Part shown: piece after piece, positions 55,957-64,000 of the stretch | Position numbering within the stretch: the first letter of the stretch is position 1 | How the letters are laid out: each line of letters opens with the position of its first letter | Assembly: GCA_001683735.1 (NCBI GenBank) | Contig: LUGG01000011.1 | Location: forward strand, 1,550,001 to 1,614,000 | Source: Grifola frondosa | Taxonomy: Eukaryota; Basidiomycota; Agaricomycetes; Polyporales; Grifolaceae | Direction of reading: 5' to 3' | Length of the DNA stretch: 64,000 nt | Translations under genes and position numbers: made by a program | The notes under the pieces: generated by a model | Seen by the model: only the letters and a program-made list of their open reading frames with translations | Told to the model about the DNA's origin: nothing | The model's database searches: none

Positions 55957-57082
55957 ATGCGCAAACCCGCACCCACCTCGCCAAGTAATAAGGGTATAGC
56001 ATTGTCCGACTGGCTCTATACCATGTTTCTTTTCACGAAATCCGACTTCAAGAGCATTGTGATACCTACCGTAATATTTCCAATCCTCGTTTCGTATTTG
56101 CCGATGCTGAATGATCTATATTAGACAGTCTTTGGCACTATGGCGGCTCCGAAGGCAACCGTAATTCACGTCTGCGCTCGCCTGATCTGGGTGTGGTTCA
56201 ACCTTCTTCAATTCTGTGTATCGAACCAGAGTCTCAGTCCCGCTGAGGATGCGGCAAACAAACCGTGGAGGCCAATACCTGCGCATCGGATAACAGTTAC
56301 CACCGCTCGGAGACTGCGATGGATGCTGCTCTTCGTTTGTATTCTCCTATCGTTCTACTTTAGGATTGCGACACCAGGTATTGCGCTTGCCATCGTCATA
56401 TGGGCCAACAACGAGCTGTATTTCGATTCGCATTGGGTCACTCGAAATGCCTGCAATGCTCTTGGCTATGCAGCGTTCAATTCCGGTGCAACGTATGTGC
56501 ATTGCGGTGAGTTTTATTCACAACCTTGAAGCAGAAATATTTAACTCGCTGTCAGATGATCGCTGTGCCCCCACTACGATTGCACTCCGCGCACAATTCG
56601 TCAATGCGCTCATCATCCTGACGACAATCCAATCTCAGGACTTCCGGGATTCATCGGGCGATGCGCTCGCGGGGCGACGCACCCTTCCCTTAGTCTACCC
56701 GCAAGGTAGCAGAATTGCAATTACGACTCTTCTCATTTTGTGGTCCTTTTTTCTCTGCATTATTTGGGGACTAGGTATCCTCCCCTCCATCATGTTCCTT
56801 GGATTAGGAGCATATGTCGGGGGACGCTTCGTTAAGCTGCGATCAACTGCCACTAATCAACTGTCTTATATTTACTACAACGTGCATTTCTCATTAGAGC
56901 GAGGAGCAAATGGCGACGAATGTCATCCAGAAGGCGAAGCCGCGAGATTCACCCTCATTGACTTGCGCTTGCGTATTTGCGTGAGATGGCATGGCAAAGT
57001 AGAAGTGGGAACAGAGTGGAGAGATGGGGAGTCGCAGGAATACACTAAAGACGTGTGCGGCGCATTTAGGAGAGTCCTATGA
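55957..57082 (+). CDS. UbiA-family prenyltransferase/terpene-cyclase-like, open frame with altered C-terminus
   Basis: Exons 55957-56070, 56125-56506 and 56556-57082 join to 341 codons without a stop. The product is a polytopic membrane protein: CARLIWVWFNLLQFCVSNQS, Asp-rich motif 1 in SLSPAEDAANKPWRPIPAHR, helices LRWMLLFVCILLSFYFRIAT, ANNELYFDSHWVTRNACNAL, Asp-rich motif 2 DFRDSSGDALAGRRTLPLVY, and TTLLILWSFFLCIIWGLGIL. UbiA enzymes bind prenyl diphosphate through these motifs; this fungal branch includes UbiA-type terpene cyclases (inference). After LSYIYYN the frame runs into ~60 residues (SLERGANGDECHPEG...) absent from the paralogue, whose last exon encodes VWLCAAQILP. A junction replaced the true 3' exon, so function is uncertain. 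Confidence 0.8.
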
Positions 57083-58330
57083 AGCGAAAAAGATGAGTGA
57101 TTGATTATAGATAGTATTATCTGAATATTCACCAGAATCCAGAATTGACTATTTTTGTGAGCGGCAGTCGAGGTGCTACGGTAACTAAAATGAGCTCCGG
57201 TGTCAAGCGTAGTAATGACATGAGAATAGACGGGGGCTGCGCAATGGACGTTCCAACGGCTGCATAGCAATAGCACGACTTCGGTCAAGCAAAGGTGCGA
57301 CCTTCTGATCTAGGCTGCATAGCAGCTGGAAGTCGGTGCGCAGAAGAAGCCCCCTAACTCCTAAGGGAACAGTGCTGATGGACGGCCTTTAGGCGGAGAG
57401 TTGGAAGCAGGTGTACAGCCTGCGGCTATATGGGCTACATGTGGTGGTACCTGGTATTGACTTCTCCAGCGCTAATGATGCCAGTCGAGGCACGGACATG
57501 CCAAGTTGTACTAAACCGGTCCTCCTCCACCAAATAAGTATCTATTTCTCGACGTCCGATCACGCGGCTTCCTATCCGCCGGAATTGAATATTGAACTCT
57601 ACTGACCTTCTCTGCTAGACCCGGCGCATTCAGCAAGATTCCATATCAGAAGCGTTCATGCCGCTCAAGCATTGTCGTTGCATGCTAACCTCCTCTCTTG
57701 CTTTTCATCATGAGCTGGCATCCACATCACACTGCTGTGCCTACCCTTGAACGTAGTGGTCCCATCATGCAGCTATCCTTTGACGAATTCTCGGACCGGA
57801 CTTCTATGTGACTTCCATTTTCGTGGGCTTCGAAGTTCGTCTCTGTTACGGAGGCTGGTGTCAGAGATTGAATGGACTGCTCAGTTTACGACATTAGGGT
57901 GTAGCATATCATTACAGTCTGACAACTGATCTCATACATGAATAGCTTCAAAGAGGCTCCGTAACATTTGGCGACACTCTCGTGACTGAGCCTGTCGTGA
58001 GAGGCGTTCAATTTTCACTGTAAGCGAATTTCAATCTATCAGCCATCTGTGGACTTACCGTTCTAGCCTGCGCTCTGCAGAGCAACCCCATTTCACACGA
58101 GTGCGTAGTTCATGCTCAGGGCGCGGCTGATTGTTCCACTGATCGTTTCATCTTGTAGGTGTGTACAGTCGGTTTCATCACAGAACCTTTGAGACGGTAT
58201 GTTTTGACTCCAAACTTCCGGACCTGAAATGAGTACTATTCTGGGTTCACCGATCAGATCGTGCTCTGGCCAACTAAATTCAACAGAATTCGCTCTCGAT
58301 TGAATTCAAGTCCTGTACGCATGCCTGATT
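57083..58330 (+). repeat. Spacer related to 4890-5300, 37560-38400 and 11060-11525
   Basis: Carries unduplicated versions of the 160-bp block (about 57110-57260), the CTTCTGATCTAGGCTGCATA block and the CATATCATTACAGTCTGACA block. It shows the probable ancestral order downstream of UbiA that insertions and deletions have disturbed elsewhere. No gene recognised. Confidence 0.65.
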
Positions 58331-58859
58331 TGGGTGATATCGTGTTCAGTCCTACTCATGCATCTTAATCCTGTTCCGATCATCATTAAACAGATGAACA
58401 ACATGGATACGCTCTTAATATCAGTACGCGATACTTATAACTATATTCCGGATTTTTTCCCTAGTTTTACTAGCGCCCTTGCCTCGGCACGATGACCATC
58501 GCATTGGTACAATACCAAAATGAACGAAAACTGATCCAACTACCCGTGGAAGCCGAGTATGGACGTTTAACTCGGGCTTATGAGTTTATTTTAGCGCCGA
58601 GTGAAAATACAATTACGCCCCATGAACTCGAATCGACACAATCAAGACTCAGAACTTTGAAATAGAAGACTCCTTTATCGAGCGACCAATGACGAATTGG
58701 CAAGATCCCTCTGTGATAGCGGACAATTATGGTGTGTCTTGCGTGCCTCGTATAACCATTTCAACTGACATTCTACTTAGTTGCTCTGGGAAAAATAGGC
58801 TGGGTCAGTTGTTCCATTTTTCTGTGAGTTCGGATATTATCCTTCATGAGATGTAGCTC

Positions 58860-60020
58860 ATGTCGACCAGGTGGGAATGGATCATCACGCTGGGCTTCGA
58901 GTGGAGGATAATTACCCGTCAGACGGACCTGAAATGGCCTATGCTTGTGAGCCTTACCGATATATCTTGAGGGTGACATTATTAATGTGTCGTATAGGTA
59001 TGCATAGTTTCTCGGCTTTCAATGATTGGCTACGTTATCGCGACTTTCGTTGCCCAGAGCCTGACAACGGAATTTAACTGCGACGTATGTAGCTGCTTTC
59101 TATGTCTTCCAGGAGCTTTCTTGACCGCTTCTTCTTGCAGGCGGCAGCTCGCGGAGTCCTGGTGACCCTCGTATGGTCTATCATGATTATACACCTTTAA
59201 CGCGATATTCTACAGGTCCTTGGCTATCTATCCATCTCCCTCTCTTCTTTCTTGATTGTCCTTCGAACGTATGTTGATCTCACTCCTTCGCCTGTGTCTG
59301 CTCATCATCCGTCAGCATTGCCATTTGGAATTGACACAAGTATATAACAGTGCTTGTTGTATGCATATATCTCTTTGACGTGGCATGGATGATATACGGT
59401 TTGTACGTCCTACCTTTTGCTGGTGGAAAGTATTGATATTTCATTTAAAGGAATTGTGCCGGTAAACACTACATTCAAACGTGTGCGCTTTTCTCATCAC
59501 TGGTGGTCTCTATGGTATCCATTCCGTCTGGGATCCTGCATTCCGCTCCTGCATTGAGATCAACACATCAAGTAGGAAACTTCCCGTGGTCGTCGCTTTT
59601 GCCACGGACGTTTGTGTCCTCACCATCATGCTCGTCGGATTAAAGCTGCACAAGGGTTCTGGCACCTTGGTGAAGCTGATGGCTCACCAGGTACTCATTC
59701 AACCTTCCTTTGGTCACGCGACATATAAATTAACTGCCATCATGTGTATAGGGTGTTATTTGGTTTATGATCGCTATTGCGTTCTATATACCCTCAGTGG
59801 TAGGTTGTCGCATTCCAGATTTCACCCTTACAATAGTGACTCTTCTCTTACACTGATTTAGACCCTAGTATATCTTGACTTCAATGATGCGTGCGTGGCG
59901 TTCCATTTCACTCTATAACATTGAATCGGTGCACCTTCCACAGACCCGATGAATTTGGTGCGTAGCTTCATCCGGTACATCTCACTCCAACTTACTATCT
60001 GTGTCCATGCATGCAGATGT
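58860..60020 (+). pseudogene. DUF6533-type membrane protein, third member (plus strand)
   Basis: Pieces in family order: RWEWIITLGFEWRIITRQTD then LKWPM (about 58868-58940); YLSISLSSFLIVLRT (about 59225-59270) before an intron; IAIWN followed by TGA and HKYITVLVVCIYLF then DVAWMIYG (59310-59400), where the TGA replaces the Arg codon of the IWNRN motif; HSVWDPAFRSCIEINTSSRK and VVVAFATDVCVLTIMLVGLK (59518-59650); GVIWFMIAIAFYIPSV (about 59750). This copy is not a close paralogue of the 1-kb and 53-kb genes. Broken by at least the stop. Confidence 0.68.
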
Positions 60021-60988
60021 TCCAAATGGCAGTCAGTACGTATCGCATCATCTATTTGTATGCAATTCAAAATTCATTTCGCCCAATCTCCCAGCTTGTG
60101 CAATGTAAACCCTCTGTTATTGTTCCGACTGAAAGCTGAATCCAAGGACTGCCACAGGTCAATCTGTGGGAATCGGATGCAAATTAATCTGTATCGACAC
60201 GCCAGAACGGGGTATGACTATTAGTTGTCTCTGAATAAACTGTCTCGTTACTCACTTAAATATAAGCATTTGCACCTCCGAGCCTACAATAGATTTTGCT
60301 CGTGAATTTCAACTTGCGTCCGGAACTTCCGACTACAGCGGACGGACTTTCGTCCCCTTTGGTCGCTTGCAGATGTGAGTGGATTCATTTGCTCCGACGA
60401 ATTCTCCTCAAGCGAAGTTGCTCCGTCAGGACATCGGACACTCAAGAACAAGTGCTACACGTTATCGGTAACAAACCGATATCGGAGGACAGACTGCAGC
60501 ATGTGTAGTTGGTAACGAATTGGAACGCTTTCGGAAGATTCGGTCGGTTAAATATATTTATCTATGCTGAGAATCTCGACTCCCTCTCGTGTATTGTGTC
60601 ATTCTTTCGCTTTATATATGCAATCAAGCAGAATATCATGGCAAGGGGTGCTGCTATCCTTGGAGTGATAGGTGAGGTTGAATATGCGATCTGTCAGCGG
60701 CTGTTGATCGAAACCGATCAGATCGGACCGCGCAAGCCGAGGCTCAGCGCTCAGCGGAGCGAAGTCCCAGCGCCCGCTCAGGTACGACAGTGCTCGGTCA
60801 GGTACGACAGTCCTCTATATTCCATAGCGAAAAATCCGGATGTGGGTCACTATCTGCGCAGCAAAAGTTATTGATTAATTACCGATACTACGGAAGGTTG
60901 GACGTCTTGGTCGCCTAGACTGAGCGCATTCTTATAGAAGGCTGGCAAAATAATGTGCATGTTTATCCCCCATCTTGCTTGAATCAGG
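60021..60988. other. Spacer upstream of the P450
   Basis: 60430-60560 is related to 51560-51660 (TTTCGGAAG(A/G)T(T)(C/T)GGTCGG). The open frame 60509-60874 has no recognised homologue and is not conserved in the related segment. No gene called. Confidence 0.45.
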
Positions 60989-63088
60989 ATGTGGATTGAA
61001 TATCTCTCCGTCATTTTTGTTGTCCTACTGGGTCTCCTTTATTGGAACGTTGCACGCCGCCGTAGCCGTCCTTACTTTCCAGGACCTCCTCCACTCCCGA
61101 TCATTGGGAACATCGTCCCCCCTGGACATTTATGGAAGAAGCTCGCTATATTCAGCCAACAATATGGTCAGCGAATTTTTCTCCTTCATTCTAGTACTCG
61201 ATGAGCCAACATTCTCATCAATTCAGGGCCGATGTTCTCGCTTCGTACTTTCGGAAAGTTTATGTTGGTGCTGAACAGCGCTGCTACAGCCCGTGCACTT
61301 CTCGATGGGAAATCGGCCATTTACTGGACTAGGCCTATGCCAAAGCTGATTGAATTGTATGCTATGGGATCCCTCTTTTCAATGCTGTGTTTTTGACGTA
61401 AAGTGTAGAGCGGGGATGGACCGTGGCGTACTCTTTGAATCTGACCCTAACCGTCTGCGGCAGTCCCGGAAAATGCTCAATCTCATCCTCGGCCCTCGAC
61501 AGCTGGAGACATATCGCATTATGATAGAGAAATATGTGGTACAGTTCCTCCATAATCTCCTGGAATCTCCTGAGGGGTTTGCTGAGCACGCTCGAAGGTA
61601 GGTTTCAATCTGAGAGTTCTACAAATTGAGCTGATTCTGAAGGTACTCCTAATTAGCGTTCCAGGAGGGATCGCTCTTGAGGTGTCTCACGGCTACCAAA
61701 TTCAGGGTCCTCATGACCCACTAATCGAGATGGCAGACATTGTTGTCCATAACTTCTCCAAAGCTAATCGACTTGGTTCGCACATTACTGACTTTATACC
61801 TTTCCGTAAGCCCCTCGTGCCTATGTGTGCGCCTTCTCTGATAATATTCCATTTTTTCCTAGTCGCAAATCTTCCGACTTTTCTTCCCGGCATGGATTCA
61901 AAGAGAGGCTTTCTCTTGGAGGGACCAATACACGGACATGGCTGAACATGGATATAAATTCACGCAAGGAGAGATTGTAGGCCTTCTGATCTATTATATG
62001 AACGGGACTTGACTATTGATATAGGTTAAGGGTACGATGAGACCGTCTATGATCTCAAAGGCATTGGAAAGGCCGGATGAGTATAGCGAGTACGTCATCA
62101 AGTACACATCTGCACAGGTATATAGTGGTACGTGACTGATCACATCGTACCTGTATGGCTCTGATATGTTATTGTATGAAGGCGGCGCTGACACGGTCTG
62201 TAATATCTCATCCCCATTCTGACATTCCTTTCTAAGAATCTTGCAGACAGTATCGTCTATACTGACATTCTTCTCCACAATGGTGTTGCATCCGGACGTT
62301 CAACGTCGGGCACAAGCAGAGATAGATCAGGTCGTTGGCAGCGACCGCCTACCTCGTTATTCTGACCAGTCCAATCTCCCCTACACAAATGCTGTCTTAA
62401 CTGAGATTATACGTCTTTTCATCCCGATCCCCATAAGTAAGCTCCGACCATTCATAACATCGATCACCACTCATGTATGCCTTGCAGTCGCGAGAGTGCC
62501 TGCCCAGGACGATGTGCACAATGGATGCTATATCTCAAAGGATACCCTGATCGTCATAAACCTATGGTGTGTAATATGAACTGCATGACCTCGACTCAGA
62601 AGTGCATGATATTGGTGACTTGCAGGGCTATGATGCGCGATGAGACCGTCTACCCCGATCCTGACGCATTCAAACCCGAACGATGGCTCTCCAAAGATCG
62701 GGACAACAAATCAGACCCTTGGAGCATTGGGTTTGGCTTCGGGCGACGGTATGTGCCTTACCTTGTCGCCGACAATGCTAAAACCACTCGTCAACCATAA
62801 CAGTATTTGCCCAGGTCGCGACTTGGCAGAGCAAATCTTGTTCACCACGGTCGCATGCATTCTGGCCACATTTGACATATCGCCTGCAACGGATGAGAAT
62901 GGAAACGTAGTCACACCGTCGGGAGAGTTCACCGACGGTGCAATCATGTATGTGTGGCTTTCGTGGCCTGTCTGCCGATATGCTCACTAGAAGGTTTTAC
63001 AAGCTTCCCGCTTCCATTCAAGTGCAACATCCGGCCTCGTTCACCACGTGTCCGGGACATCATTGCTGAGGCGGTGAATGCCTACTAA
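60989..63088 (+). pseudogene. Cytochrome P450 of the UbiA-linked family, nearly complete
   Basis: Start MWIEYLSVIFVVLLGLLYWN (anchor), PYFPGPPPLPIIGNI (hinge), then across introns PMFSLRTFGKFMLVLNSAAT, GVLFESDPNRLRQSRKMLNL and GPRQLETYRIMIEKYVVQFL. Helix I spans an intron as [23 protein letters not shown]; helix K is EIIRLFIPIPI. Next are DDVHNGCYISKDTLIVINLW, AFKPERW and the heme loop FGFGRR/ICPGRDLAEQ (intron GTATGT...AACAG). The C-terminus is FPLPFKCNIRPRSPRVRDII to TAA at 63086-63088. Compared with the 38658 copy it has lost two bases near 61890 and one near the last acceptor. The style is that of the basidiomycete CYP64-like clan (inference). Adjacent to a UbiA gene, so a terpenoid hydroxylase is plausible. 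Confidence 0.82.
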
Positions 63089-63309
63089 TTTCGGAATGTG
63101 ACCGCTATCATTCTAGGTGATCATCGTTTGTTGTGCCAGCGAACGCGCAATGGTTGACAAAGGAATGAACTGTATATGTATATAACCTGTAGTTCGAGAA
63201 TGTACCTTGCATCATGCTTGATAAGATGTGCCTATGTTCCTACTATTTCTTTTCTACTTCCAATTGGGCGAATGCAGACGGAGCCTGTACCAAATTTGAA
63301 GCCCGATAA

Positions 63310-63446
63310 CGATGTGCAATGTGGCATTCATGATTGACCCGTCTGGGTACACAGAAATATCTGCAGGTTGGTCTTTGCATTTCCTGAAGAAAGGGATCCG
63401 GCTGTGTAGTGTCAATCTCATCTCGAAAGGAGCTCCGACGATCTGA
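63310..63446 (+). pseudogene. Metallo-beta-lactamase-fold hydrolase remnant
   Basis: VAFMIDPSGYTEISAGWSLH and FLKKGIRLCSVNLISKGAPT correspond to the end of the hydrolase at 43931-44686 and extend past its premature stop. Everything upstream, including the metal site, is deleted. The flanking GGT(A/T)GTCATTGATTATAG block is shared by both loci. Confidence 0.65.
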
Positions 63447-63664
63447 AATGGTTGTCATTGATTATAGTAAAACCAACAGCAAACGAAGAACAGGTACTAA
63501 AAATACTCGGTATGCAGCAGGCGTGCTACGCCAGAGTGCACAATCGCGCGAGATATATCATGTATTCCTTGACTATTGTAGACAATCAATTAGAAAGCAA
63601 CTACTAACCTATCATGAAGGGCGTGTTATTGTGTACTTGCACTTTTATTACGCTCGGCACGTTT

Positions 63665-64000
63665 ACGTCTATTTCTGACCGCGGATACGGAACGGATTCT
63701 TCAGATGAACTTTGAAGATCTGTTCTACAGGATCAGTCGACAGCAAGTTCACGAGCGCAAACCCTGGTCTTCGCCTCGCGCGTTATGAGCTACACAGAGT
63801 TGCGGACAACGCGTCGTTAACCTCTAAGGACCAAAGTGAAGAAGTACTTAACAATAAGGATCTTCACAATGTTGGCTACGACCTCGAACAGTGCACGTAT
63901 CTCCCCTTCAGTTGCATCATACGGATGTTTCCTGCAAACAACGGTCGACAAGGCCGTCCTTCATTTCTGAACAGGGCAAAGCGGTCATGCTCAGCATCGA
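63665..64000 (-). pseudogene. Two-RRM RNA-binding protein, copy D (cut by window edge)
   Basis: Minus-strand last exon and part of exon 2. The last exon lacks the bases encoding the final LRLDFAKEMSE residues (63670-63690 is shortened relative to 44898-44960). The remainder follows copy C at 51670-51840 (AACAATAAGGATCTTCACAA). The window ends inside exon 2. Its recurrence at both edges suggests that the repeated unit continues beyond the window. Confidence 0.72.

Overview
The window reads as a transposon-rich, heavily duplicated stretch of a filamentous basidiomycete (Agaricomycete) genome. The evidence is the gene families (GMC alcohol oxidases, several P450 types, UbiA-type prenyltransferase/terpene-cyclase-like proteins, DUF6533-type membrane proteins, a PDR ABC transporter, a myosin-motor chitin synthase, a PT-domain polyketide synthase), the many 45-70 bp GT-AG introns, and the absence of any prokaryotic features. 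Most genes are broken. Only three look fully or nearly readable: a GMC oxidoreductase (7649-10300, minus), an acetoacetate-decarboxylase-like gene (47949-48978, plus) and one UbiA-family gene (55957-57082, plus).

Layout. (1) 1-5301 is a decayed copy of a unit consisting of an RRM gene (minus), a DUF6533-like gene (minus) and a UbiA gene (plus). (2) 3988-12335 and 16105-18248 are arms of a very similar inverted duplication. The left arm was later split by a 5'-truncated LINE (5302-6199) and by a 5.3 kb TA-flanked element (6220-11530) that carries a P450 remnant and the intact GMC gene. The right arm keeps both empty sites. Between the arms lie broken sorbitol-dehydrogenase-type genes in inverted orientation and GC-rich degenerate repeats. 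(3) 18670-23757 holds another UbiA gene and a second, inverted copy of the GMC/P450 pair. (4) 23760-28660 and 29524-37163 are two segments bounded by inverted CATCAGCAAAA termini. They are packed with fragments of unrelated housekeeping and secondary-metabolism genes (trehalose-phosphate synthase, polyketide synthase, ISC1-type phospholipase C, a TPP enzyme, myosin-motor chitin synthase, DUF6533, PDR ABC transporter). Two 0.2 kb MITEs with the same termini (2550-2762, 41802-42013) look like short relatives. (5) 37164-64000 holds repeated units of UbiA, P450, metallo-beta-lactamase-fold hydrolase and RRM genes, cut by a hAT-like fold-back element carrying tRNA-like sequence (38899-41496) and a MULE-like 1 kb palindrome (45907-46895).

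How the parts fit. The repeated association of a UbiA-type gene, a P450, a lactamase-fold hydrolase, and elsewhere a P450 with a GMC oxidase, looks like a decaying terpenoid or meroterpenoid tailoring locus amplified by tandem, inverted and transposon-mediated duplication. Several disabling changes are CGA-to-TGA, as expected from cytosine deamination at CpG. No intact transposase was recognised, so all mobile elements here appear non-autonomous or dead. Coordinates of multi-exon and degenerate genes are approximate unless exon ends are given.
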